From contig CAWGFM010000005.1 in the NCBI GenBank assembly GCA_963821935.1, positions 806,001 to 870,000 on the forward strand: a DNA stretch of 64,000 bases, given 5' to 3'. Numbering within the stretch: position 1 is the stretch's first letter; each line of letters begins with the position of its first letter. Positions 36,737-44,697 of the stretch are shown here, in pieces. The DNA is from JAOUEA01 sp963821935 (GTDB lineage Bacteria > Actinomycetota > UBA4738 > HRBIN12). Made by a program: the position numbers and the translations under genes. Under the pieces are notes generated by a model. The model searched no databases. It was given only the letters and a program-made list of their open reading frames with translations, and had not been told where the DNA came from.

Positions 36737-36794
36737 CGGAGCTCCCTCCTCTCTCGAACCTGGGCCGGTGTGCTGCCAACCTAGCGCAGCTCAC

Positions 36795-39138
36795 CTACAT
36801 CGAGACACGGTCTTCGGCCGGGTTCGGTGTGGGAGCTTCCGGAGCGCCGAGGTGGAAGGGAACACTCGTCACCACGACGTTGGGCTCGAACAGGAGGAGT
36901 CGCTTGAAGAACAGGGCCGTCTGGTTGTGCAGCGCGTTGCCCCACCAATGCCGCGGCACCAGTTCGGGCAGGACGACGGTCACGATCGTGTCACCACGCT
37001 CGGTGTAGGTCCGGATCTCGTCCAGCAGCGGCGTCCCGATGTCACGGAACGGGGCCTCGACCAAGACGAGCGGGACGTCCAGATCGCTCGCGTACCAGTC
37101 TTCGATCACACCCGGCACCTCGGCTGGATCCGTCGTCAGGAAGATCGCCTCCACCTTGACCGGTCGGAGGGAGCGCGCGTATACGACCGCGCGGACGGTG
37201 GCGTCATGCACCCCGGACACGGGGATCAACACCACGCTCCGTTCGGGTTCGACCGGCCGCCCGTCGGTGGCGATCCGATCGTCACCCGGCACCAAGGGGA
37301 TGTCGGTCACGACCACGCCCGGTTCGAACAGGAGCGCGGTCTTCAACAGGAACGCTTCGCGGTGCACCAGGAACTGCCACAGCGTGCGCCGGGTGAGGGC
37401 CTCGGGGATCATCACCGTCACGAAGTCCTCCGGCCGACGTTCGATCGAGCGGATCCGCGCGCGCACGGCCCTCACCAGGTGGCGGTCCGCGCCGATGAGA
37501 CGCTCGAGCGTTCCGATCCGTGGAGCCGCCACTTCCCAGCCGGCCGCCACCTCGTCGAACCGATCGGCGGGGCCAACGTACAGCGCATGGACGCGCTCAG
37601 GACGAACCGCTCGGAGGTAGGCGATGGCGTCGAGCGTGGCCTGGCCGAGATCGTCGACCAGGAACAGCGCCGAACCGGTGGCCTTGGTTCGGGCCGAAAC
37701 CCTGCGTTGCCCGAGTACCTCTCGCACGCGACGGTAGTGGCGGTGGATCGCCAGGAAGATCAGCACCATGATGGGGATGGCCACGACGACGACCTTGGCG
37801 CCCCGAGAGAACTTCGTGATCGTGACGATGACCAGCACGACGCCGGTCGTGAATGCGCCGATCCCGTTGACCAGCGCGCTCCGCTGCCACCCCGGCCCCT
37901 TCAGCCGGAACCAGCGAAGCACCATGCCCGACTGCGACAACGTGAAGGCGGTGAACACTCCGACGACGTAGAGCTGGATCAAGCGCGTGAGGTTCGCGTC
38001 GTAGATCCAGATCAGCAGCGCGGCGAGTCCGGCCAGGATCACGACCCCGTTGGAGAACACGAGTCGGTCTCCGCGGTTCTTGAACTGCGAAGGCAGGAAC
38101 CCATCCCGCGCCAGGATCGACGAGAGCCTCGGGAAGTCCTGGAACGCGGTGTTGGCGGCCAGGATCAGGATGCCGGCCGTGAACACCTGCAGCAGGATGA
38201 ACCAGATGCCGTCTCCGTAGATCGTCCTGCCGATCTGGGACAGCACGGAGTTCGACGCTGCGATCTCCTCATCGACACGCACCTGGAGCAGCTGGGCCAT
38301 CACGGTGATCCCGAGGAACAGGGTCACGGCCATGGCGCCCATGATGGCCAACGTCGCCGCAGCGTTGCGCGACTGCGGCCGCCGGAACGCCGGCACCCCG
38401 TCGGCGATCGCCTCGACGCCCGTCAGCGCGGTCGCCCCCGACGAGAAGGCACGCAGCAAGAGGAACACCGTGATCCCGGTCTCTGCGTGCACGTCCAGGT
38501 TCGGCCGTCGCCGCCACCGGACAGCCGCCGAGGCATCGAGCGAAGCCGACCACCAGGGTCAAGGCGACGATCGCGACGAACCCGTAGGTCGGGATGGCGA
38601 ACAACGTGCCGGCTTCCTTCACGCCTCGGAGGTTGGCCAGCATCACGAGCATGACCAAGCCGATCGCGATCGGCACCCGGAGATCTTCGACCGATGGCGC
38701 CGCCGATGCGATCGCCACCGTGCCGGCCGTGATGCTGACCGCCACCGTCAGGACGTAGTCGGTCAGGATCGCCGCGCCGGCGACCAGGCCGGGGATCGTG
38801 CCCAGGTTCTCGCGAGCCACGATGTATGAGCCCCCGCCCAGCGGATAGGCCCGGACGGTCTGGCGATACGAGGTGACCACGATCGTGAGCAGCAGTGCCA
38901 CGGCGATGCCGAGCGGGATCTTGAACGCCAACGCGCCGGCCCCCGCCAGCACCAGGACCAGCATCATCTCCTCGGTGGCGTAGGCAACCGAGGACAACGG
39001 GTCGGACGAGAAGACCGGGAGCGCCAAGAACTTCGGCAACAGCTGGTGGTCGGCCTTGTGGCTCGCCAACGCTCTGCCGACGACGAGGCGCTTCACACCG
39101 TCGATGAAGCCGCCACTTTGGGAGTCGCGTTCGACCAT
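36795..39138 (-). CDS. kimA: KimA/YdaO-type potassium transporter (APC family) with two C-terminal USP-like domains; one frameshift
   Basis: An APC-superfamily transporter matching KimA (YdaO) of Bacillus: LPVFSSDPLSSVAYATEE in helix 1, SYRQTVRAYPLGGGSYIV, AILTDYVLTVAVSITAGT, LLLRAFSSGATALTGVEAI, and LAANTAFQDFPRLSSILARD. KimA is a high-affinity K+/H+ symporter. The coding frame changes once near 38500, between VVGFARCLGG... and ...NLDVHAETGITVF, which looks like a single-base indel. The cytoplasmic C-terminal half (about 360 residues) contains two similar units, each ending in a segment like LLKTALLFEPGVVVTDIP and FFKRLLLFEPNVVVTSVP, that resemble tandem USP-like domains. It starts four bases downstream of the response regulator gene and is cotranscribed with it. 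Confidence 0.85.
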
Positions 39139-39142
39139 CGGA

Positions 39143-39829
39143 TCAGTCCGCCTCGGCGACCCAGCGATATCCGACGCCGGGCTCGGTGACGATGAGGCCG
39201 GGCGCCTGTGCGTCGTCGCCCAGCTTCTTGCGTAACGCGCGGACGTAGGTCCGGAGGTAGGTGGTTTCGGTGCCGTAGCCTTGGCCCCAGACCTTCCGCA
39301 AGAGCCACTGGTGGGTGAGCAACTTGCCAGGGTTCGTCACCAGCGCCTCCAACAGGCCGTATTCGGTGGGCGTCAGGTGCACCTGCTCGCCGCCCCGGCT
39401 CACCAGCCTGCGAGCGAGATCCACCTCGAGATCGTCGAAGGTCTGCACCGGCATGGCGGGTTCTTCCGGTTGCTTGCGACGCATCGCCGCTCGTGCTCGT
39501 GCGAGCAGCTCCTCCATACCGAACGGCTTCGTGACGTAATCGTCGGCGCCGGCATCGAGGGCCGCCACCTTGTCACCCTGGCTCTCGCGCACCGAGAGCA
39601 CGATGACGGGCACATCGGAGAACCCTCGGACGCGCCGGATCACCTCGGTGCCATCGATGTCGGGAAGGCCGAGGTCGAGGAGCAGGAGATCTGGATCCTG
39701 GTCCGCCGCACCCACCACACCCTCCTCGCCCGTACCGACCGTGGAGACCTGGTAGCCGTGTGCCTCCAGACTGGTGCGCAAGGCGCGGCGGATCTGTGGT
39801 TCGTCATCGACCACCAGCACCAAACTCAT
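39143..39829 (-). CDS. OmpR/KdpE-family response regulator, paired with the kimA operon
   Basis: A 228-residue regulator with a receiver domain (VVDDEPQIRRAL; Asp in LLLDLGLPDIDG; Ser in VIVLSVRE; Lys in YVTKPFGMEELLAR) and a winged-helix OmpR domain (VHLTPTEYGLLEALV; YLRTYVRALRKKLGD). It is a close paralogue of KdpE at 44011-44697, which suggests K+-linked control. The start overlaps the kinase stop (ATGA) and it is followed by kimA, so the three form an operon. Confidence 0.93.
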   Translation of the reverse strand: MSLVLVVDDEPQIRRALRTSLEAHGYQVSTVGTGEEGVVGAADQDPDLLLLDLGLPDIDGTEVIRRVRGFSDVPVIVLSVRESQGDKVAALDAGADDYVTKPFGMEELLARARAAMRRKQPEEPAMPVQTFDDLEVDLARRLVSRGGEQVHLTPTEYGLLEALVTNPGKLLTHQWLLRKVWGQGYGTETTYLRTYVRALRKKLGDDAQAPGLIVTEPGVGYRWVAEAD

Positions 39830-41274
39830 CGGGGCCCCTCGATCGGGATCTCGAACACTACCGCCGTGCCTCCCGGACTCGCATCGTCGATCCAGATGCG
39901 GCCGCCATGGGCGGTCACGATAGCGTTGGCGATCGCGAGCCCGAGCCCGCTGCCCGGCATCTCCGGACTCCGCTCGCCGCGATAGAACGCCTCGAACACC
40001 CGCTCGCGGTCGTCTTCGGGAACCCCGGGGCCCTGATCGACCACGCGAACCTGCGCCCGGTCACCGACCACCTGGGCCGAGACCCGCACCGTGGAGCCGG
40101 CGGGTGCATAGCGCGCCGCGTTCTCCAGCAGGTTCGTGAGCACTTGGTCCATCTGCACGCCGTCGACCGGCACGTCGGGCATGTCGTCGCTGATGGTCAG
40201 GTCCACGGTCACGAGGTCGATGCGCGGCCGCATGCGGGCCACGACCGCTTCCAAGGTCTCCTCCAACGACGAGTCGCTGCGGACCGGGCTCAGGGCACCG
40301 GCGCGGATCCGCGCCAGGTCCAAGATGTTGCCCACCAATCGATTCAGCCGGTCGGTCTCCTCCAAGATCGTGGTGAGCAGCTCGGTCTCCTGGACGGTGT
40401 CGTACTCGACGCTGGGGTCGAGCAGGCTGGTGACGCCCGCCTTGATCGATGCCAACGGCGTGCGCAGGTCGTGGGTCACCGAGCTGAACATGGCGGCACG
40501 CAGCTGGTTGGTCTCGGCGTCGAGCTGAGCCATGCGGGCGCGGGCGTCCAAGCGAGCACGGTCCAGCGCCGCCGCGGCCTGCCGGGCGGCGGCCTCCAGC
40601 AGCAGCAGCTCGTCGGCGTTGAGGGCACGACGGCCTCGGGGCCGCTCGACCCGCAGCGTGCCGAACGCGACCGTCCCCGCCACCAACGGAACGACCGCGT
40701 CGGGCCCTCCGGGCTCGAGCTCCGGGCGCGATGAGCGCGCGACCAGCTGCGTGCCGTCCAGCTCGACCGTGATCTCACACGTCGACAGGCCGAAGGGCTC
40801 CAAGAGCACTGAAGCGAAGTCATCGAGGACGCGGTCGGGGACCTCGCCCGACAGCAGCGTGGACGACAGGGTTCCGAGCAATCGGGACTCACGTTCGTGC
40901 CGGGCCGCCCTGGCACGCTCGTCGGCGGCGCCGCCCACGAGCAATCCCACCACCACCGCTACGGACAAGAAGACGATGGCGGTCACGATCTCCTCGGTGC
41001 CGTCCAGCCGCAGGCGGAACCGCTGCGATCCGAAGAGGAACGGCAGCGCGAAGGACGAGAGCAGGGCGGCGATGAGCCCCGCGTACAGGCCACCCGCCAC
41101 CGCCGCGATCACGATCGCCAGCAGGAACAGCGAGATGGCCGACGCGGGTCCGGATCGCCCGAACGGGATCGAGGCCACCGCTGCCGCCGCAGGCGAGACG
41201 ACGGCGAAGAACACCCCGCGGAGCGTGAGACCGCGCCACGGACGGCTCTCGATGTCGGACGATCCCTGCCCCAT
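39826..41274 (-). CDS. KdpD-like sensor histidine kinase without the KdpD/USP N-terminal part
   Basis: A 482-residue kinase. Residues about 15-120 hold a DUF4118-like four-helix membrane unit (AIVIAAVAGGLYAGLIAALL). A GAF-like domain, HisKA with SSVTHDLRTPLASIKAG (His268), and HATPase_c with LLENAARYAP, DQGPGVPEDDRERVFEAFY and GSGLGLAIANAIV follow. This is the C-terminal half of a KdpD protein, missing the Walker-type KdpD domain and USP domain that the full KdpD at 44.7-47.2 kb has. It heads the kimA operon, behind four GTGA repeats in helical phase (41315-41363). Confidence 0.9.
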   Translation of the reverse strand: MGQGSSDIESRPWRGLTLRGVFFAVVSPAAAAVASIPFGRSGPASAISLFLLAIVIAAVAGGLYAGLIAALLSSFALPFLFGSQRFRLRLDGTEEIVTAIVFLSVAVVVGLLVGGAADERARAARHERESRLLGTLSSTLLSGEVPDRVLDDFASVLLEPFGLSTCEITVELDGTQLVARSSRPELEPGGPDAVVPLVAGTVAFGTLRVERPRGRRALNADELLLLEAAARQAAAALDRARLDARARMAQLDAETNQLRAAMFSSVTHDLRTPLASIKAGVTSLLDPSVEYDTVQETELLTTILEETDRLNRLVGNILDLARIRAGALSPVRSDSSLEETLEAVVARMRPRIDLVTVDLTISDDMPDVPVDGVQMDQVLTNLLENAARYAPAGSTVRVSAQVVGDRAQVRVVDQGPGVPEDDRERVFEAFYRGERSPEMPGSGLGLAIANAIVTAHGGRIWIDDASPGGTAVVFEIPIEGPR

Positions 41275-41314
41275 GTCGGGCCAATCGTGCCACGGCCGTG
41301 CGGCAAGACCCGTC

Positions 41315-41363
41315 TTTCACGCGATCTTCACGACGAGCCCGCGATCCTTCACGCCGCGCTCAC
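41315..41363 (-). promoter_or_regulatory. Four GTGA direct repeats in 11-21-11 bp phase: candidate OmpR/KdpE-family operator
   Basis: On the minus strand the hexamers GTGAGC, GTGAAG, GTGAAG and GTGAAA begin at 41363, 41352, 41331 and 41320, that is 11, 21 and 11 bp apart. Two tandem pairs, each spaced one helical turn, are the arrangement expected for dimers of OmpR-family regulators. The block lies 41 bp upstream of the kinase start of the kimA operon, consistent with autoregulation by the regulator encoded there. Confidence 0.5.
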
Positions 41364-41530
41364 ACGGACGCGACGATGCTGAGCATGTCCGGAGTCACCC
41401 CGATCTCCGAGATCTAGCCCGGAGGCCCACCGGTTGCCCTCCAGCCCGGTGGACCTCCGGGCTCCGTCCTTCCCAGGGTCGTCGAACCATCTCGCTCGAC
41501 GTTGGTCGCCGCGGGGCGCGCGCCGGCGGC

Positions 41531-41743
41531 AGCGCTTCCCTCGTTCGCTCGCTTCGCTCGCATGGCTCAGTCCAGATGCTGCCTCTGGCGCGACCCCGCG
41601 TCGTTCCCACCACCGGCCGTGTGCGTGGTGGTTCGCTGGTGGCCGGGGCGTGAGGGGCCGAACCGGCGAAGGATCCGGGTGCCGTCCGGAGGACTGCATC
41701 TGGACTGAACGAAGCGAGCGAAGCGAGCCAGAGAGGGAAGCGC
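41531..41743. repeat. Imperfect 48-bp inverted repeat
   Basis: The left arm (41531-41579) and right arm (41696-41743) are reverse complements over most of their length. They share GCATCTGGACTGA, GCGAGCGAAGCGAGC and AGGGAAGCGC, with two short blocks of mismatches. The 116-bp centre contains its own short inverted segments. It resembles an extragenic palindromic or MITE-like element; no transposase is nearby. Confidence 0.6.
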
Positions 41744-41876
41744 AGGCCGCAGGACGGTCCCGGAGCCTCCCCGCCGAGCGCGGATGGTCTTCGGCGTCAG
41801 AAGCAGCGCTAAGAAGGCGTGAAGGTTGCGCTCGGTACGGTGCCAGGTCAAACGAGGATGGGTAGGCTACGCCGTC

Positions 41877-42539
41877 ATGAAGGTCATCATCATGGGCTGC
41901 GGCCGGGTCGGCTCGGAGCTGTCGAGCCAATTGGTCGGTGAGCACGACGTGACGATGATCGACAAGGATCCCGAGGCGTTCTATCGGTATCAGCCGGGCG
42001 AGGGGACCAAGACCGTGGTGGGCTTGGGGTTCGATCGCGACGTGCTGGAGGAAGCCGGCATCAAGGACGCCGACGCCTTCGTGGCGGTCTCGAGCGGTGA
42101 CAACTCCAACATCGTGTCGGCACGGGTGGCGCGCGAGATGTACCACGTGCCCAAGGTCATCGCGCGCATCTACGACCCGCGACGCGCCGAGATCTACGAG
42201 CGACTCAACATCCCGACCGTGGCGACCACCACGTGGGGCATCAAGCAGATCCAGCTCATGCTCTTCCACGACCGGGCGGAGATCCGGGAGTCGTTGGGGG
42301 GCGGCGACCTGTTGCGCATGCGCGTGCCGGTACCGGCGCACCTGGTCGGCACCAAGCCGTCGGGGCTCAACGTGGACGGCAAGATCCTGATCGCCGGCAT
42401 CTCCCGGGGCGGAGGCGGATTCCTCCCGACCGACGAGAGTTCGCTGCAGGCCGGCGACTTCCTGGTCGTCATGCTCACGAAGGACGGCACCGACACCCTG
42501 GACGACATGATCGCGGCGCCCACCGGGGAGCATGCCTAG
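41877..42539 (+). CDS. TrkA-type RCK potassium uptake regulator (CeoB type)
   Basis: A 220-residue cytosolic protein with a Rossmann RCK_N domain (MKVIIMGCGRVGSELSSQL, GCGRVG dinucleotide loop; VTMIDKDPEAF with the acidic ribose ligand) and a C-terminal RCK_C domain (from about residue 140; SSLQAGDFLVVML). It binds NAD(H)/ATP and gates a membrane K+ carrier. The ATG at 41877 abuts a glycine-rich start typical of the family. It is followed immediately by a second TrkA-like gene, the ceoB-ceoC arrangement I recall from mycobacteria, where an APC permease also lies next door. Confidence 0.92.
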   Translation: MKVIIMGCGRVGSELSSQLVGEHDVTMIDKDPEAFYRYQPGEGTKTVVGLGFDRDVLEEAGIKDADAFVAVSSGDNSNIVSARVAREMYHVPKVIARIYDPRRAEIYERLNIPTVATTTWGIKQIQLMLFHDRAEIRESLGGGDLLRMRVPVPAHLVGTKPSGLNVDGKILIAGISRGGGGFLPTDESSLQAGDFLVVMLTKDGTDTLDDMIAAPTGEHA

Positions 42540-43262
42540 ATGAAGGTCATCGTGACGGGCGGCGGAGCGGTGGGACGGCATCTGGCCGTCGACCTGGCCG
42601 AGCGCGGACATGACGTGTCGCTCGTGGAACAGGAACGGGACCTGTCGGACAAGCTTCGCAGCTGGGCGCCCGGCGTCACCGTCGTCTTCGGGGACGCGTG
42701 CGAGCCATCGGTCCTGGAAGGGGCCGACATGGCGAACGCCGAGGTGGTGGTCGCGGCCACCGGCGACGACGAGGACAACCTGGTCACCTCATTACTGGCC
42801 AAGCAGGAATTCGCCGTGCCCAGGGTGCTGGCGCGCGTGAATCACCCGAAGAACGAGTGGCTGTTCACCGAGCAGTGGGGCGTGGACGCCGCCGTGTCGC
42901 CGCCGCACATCTTGACCGCCATGGTCGAGGAGGCCGTCACCGTGGGCGACCTGGTGCGTCTGATACGCCTGGAAGGTGGACGCGTGTCGATCGTGGAGAT
43001 GACCTTGCCCGACGGTTCTCCGTCGGTCGGCAAGGCCATCTATGAGTTGCGGCTGCCTGCCGATGCCGCGGTGGTGGGCATCCTGCGTGAAGGACACGTC
43101 GTGATCCCACAGCCCGAGACCGTCCTGTCGGCCGGCGACGAAGTCTTGGCATTGGCCAGCGCTCCCTCGGAGAGGGCCTTGCGCGATGCGGTGGTGGGCG
43201 AAACCACCTCCGGTGGCCTGCCGGGCGACGGGATCGACGGCGCCTCCACCGTGGGCAGCTAG
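42540..43262 (+). CDS. TrkA-type RCK potassium uptake regulator (CeoC type)
   Basis: A 240-residue second RCK protein, with its start directly after the CeoB-type stop. The Rossmann loop is VTGGGAVGRHLAVDLA (GGGAVG) with the acidic residue in SLVEQERDL. The RCK_C domain follows, ending ETVLSAGDEVLALASAP. Two TrkA-like proteins in tandem probably form a heteromeric gating ring. No trkH/trkG membrane gene lies nearby, so the most likely local partner is the KimA-like permease; this is inference. The gene ends 11 bp from the convergent kdp operon. Confidence 0.92.
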   Translation: MKVIVTGGGAVGRHLAVDLAERGHDVSLVEQERDLSDKLRSWAPGVTVVFGDACEPSVLEGADMANAEVVVAATGDDEDNLVTSLLAKQEFAVPRVLARVNHPKNEWLFTEQWGVDAAVSPPHILTAMVEEAVTVGDLVRLIRLEGGRVSIVEMTLPDGSPSVGKAIYELRLPADAAVVGILREGHVVIPQPETVLSAGDEVLALASAPSERALRDAVVGETTSGGLPGDGIDGASTVGS

Positions 43263-43273
43263 TCCAGCCCAGA

Positions 43274-44014
43274 CTACTTCGTGATCGCTGCGCGGAGCAC
43301 CCGGTCACGTTCCAGCAACAGGGCCAGCTGATTGCCGAAGGCCTCCAGGATGCGCCGCTCCGACGCATCGAGCTCCGGTCGGGATCCACGGAGCACCAAC
43401 AGCCCCAGGTTCCGCCGTCCCACGTTCAGCGGGAACCGTTCGACCCCCTCTCCCGCGGTCAATGGGATCGAGCCCGGTGACGCGTTGACGACCGACATCT
43501 CCACCAGCCCGGCCAGGTCGGCTCCGGGTTGTTCGAACAGGGCCCCGTCCTCGAACCGGAACGTCGTCACGACCAGCCTGAGCACGCCGCCGTAGCGATC
43601 CGCATCGCCTTGCGGCTCCACCAGCGCGCGGCTCAGATCCTGTTGCAAACGGAGCTCCGCGGCTCGCGCCTCCGCCGATCGCGCTCGCGCGTCGGCGCGG
43701 GCGATCAGGAGCGCGATCAGCGCCGCGACGCCCAGGAACACGAACAGCACGACGACATCGTCAGACTTGCTGACCTGGAACGTGTCGTACGGCGGCAGGA
43801 AGAAGTAGTTGAAGACGGCGAAGCACAGCACGGCTGCCGCGATGCCTGGTCCCAACCCGCCAACCGCCACCACGGCCACCACCAGGACCAGGAACCCGAA
43901 CCCCTTGCTCACCGGATCGATGTCATCGCGGATCTGGATGAAGATGGCAACGAGCGCGGCCGTCCCGACCACCGCCAACGCATAGCCGGCGATGGTGCGT
44001 TGCCTGTTGTTCAT
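43274..44014 (-). CDS. DUF4118 membrane protein with GAF-like domain, no kinase domain
   Basis: A 246-residue protein from the ATG at 44014 (AAGGAG seven bases upstream; overlaps the kdpE stop). It has a basic start, four membrane segments matching DUF4118 (FFLPPYDTFQVSKSDDVVVLFVFLGV is diagnostic of KdpD-like sensors), a helix with AEARAAELRLQQDL, and a GAF-like domain to the end. It is the sensory half of a KdpD protein without HisKA or HATPase domains. As the last gene of the kdp operon it may form heteromers with KdpD or the KdpD-like kinase, tuning their signal. Role inferred. Confidence 0.85.
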   Translation of the reverse strand: MNNRQRTIAGYALAVVGTAALVAIFIQIRDDIDPVSKGFGFLVLVVAVVAVGGLGPGIAAAVLCFAVFNYFFLPPYDTFQVSKSDDVVVLFVFLGVAALIALLIARADARARSAEARAAELRLQQDLSRALVEPQGDADRYGGVLRLVVTTFRFEDGALFEQPGADLAGLVEMSVVNASPGSIPLTAGEGVERFPLNVGRRNLGLLVLRGSRPELDASERRILEAFGNQLALLLERDRVLRAAITK

Positions 44015-44697
44015 GGGTGTTCTCCTTCGAAGCGGTAGCCCATGCCGGGCTCGGTGATGAAGTAGCGGGGATGGGTGGGGTCGGGTTCGAGCTTGCGCCG
44101 GATCTGGGCCATGTAGACGCGGAGGTAGTTGGTTTCGTCCTCGTAGCGGGGACCCCACACCTCGTGGAGCAGCTGGCGCTGGCTGACCAGTTTGCCCGGA
44201 TTGCGGACGAGGATCTCCACCAGGTGCCATTCGGTCGGCGTGAGATGCACGTCGTCAGCGCCGGGGCGCAGCACACGCTTCGCTGCCAGATCGACCACGA
44301 ATGACTCCGTCGTGATCGAGGGCTGGTCGGGGGTGGGCGCGCTCCGCCGTTCGGCGGCGCGGAGCCGCGCGAGCAATTCGTCCATGCCGAACGGCTTCGT
44401 GACGTAGTCGTCCGCGCCCACATCGAGAGCCTTGACCTTCTCGGGTTCCTGCTCACGAGCAGAGAGCACGATGATCGGCATCGCGCTCCACGCCCGGATC
44501 CCGCGGATCACCTCGATGCCGTCGATGCCCGGCAGGCCGAGGTCCAAGATCATGATGTCGGGGAGGCGGCCGGCCGCCAGGTCGAGCGCGGTCTCGCCGT
44601 CGGCCGCCGTTTCGACCTCGTACCCACGGGCACGCAGGTTGGTGCGCAGGCCCCGCAGGATCTGCGGCTCGTCGTCGACCACCAGCACCCGGGTCAT
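44011..44697 (-). CDS. kdpE: KdpE response regulator
   Basis: A 228-residue OmpR-family regulator: LVVDDEPQILRGLRTNL, Asp in MILDLGLPGIDGIEV, LSAREQE, YVTKPFGMDELLARL, and winged helix HLTPTEWHLVEIL...NYLRVYMAQIRRKLE. It is coupled to kdpD upstream and to the DUF4118 gene downstream by ATGA overlaps. It should activate kdpFABC when phosphorylated under K+ limitation or osmotic stress. Confidence 0.96.
   Translation of the reverse strand: MTRVLVVDDEPQILRGLRTNLRARGYEVETAADGETALDLAAGRLPDIMILDLGLPGIDGIEVIRGIRAWSAMPIIVLSAREQEPEKVKALDVGADDYVTKPFGMDELLARLRAAERRSAPTPDQPSITTESFVVDLAAKRVLRPGADDVHLTPTEWHLVEILVRNPGKLVSQRQLLHEVWGPRYEDETNYLRVYMAQIRRKLEPDPTHPRYFITEPGMGYRFEGEHP

Larger units (their letters stand above)
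41275..41876. other. 602-bp intergenic region between the kimA operon and the trkA (ceoB-type) genes
   Basis: This is the longest gene-free stretch of the window. It holds the divergent control regions: four GTGA repeats near 41315-41363 on the kimA side, and a 48-bp imperfect inverted repeat pair (arms at 41531-41579 and 41696-41743) in the middle. No convincing ORF with a start and ribosome binding site was seen. Confidence 0.8.

Noticed and set aside
41421..41830. Repeated GAGCGAAGCGAG blocks considered as a CRISPR array
   Set aside because: Only two arms, in inverted orientation, with no spacer-repeat periodicity and no cas genes.
39830..41876. ydaO/c-di-AMP riboswitch upstream of the kimA operon
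   Set aside because: I looked for the conserved ydaO core in the leader and did not find it; only the GTGA repeats stand out.
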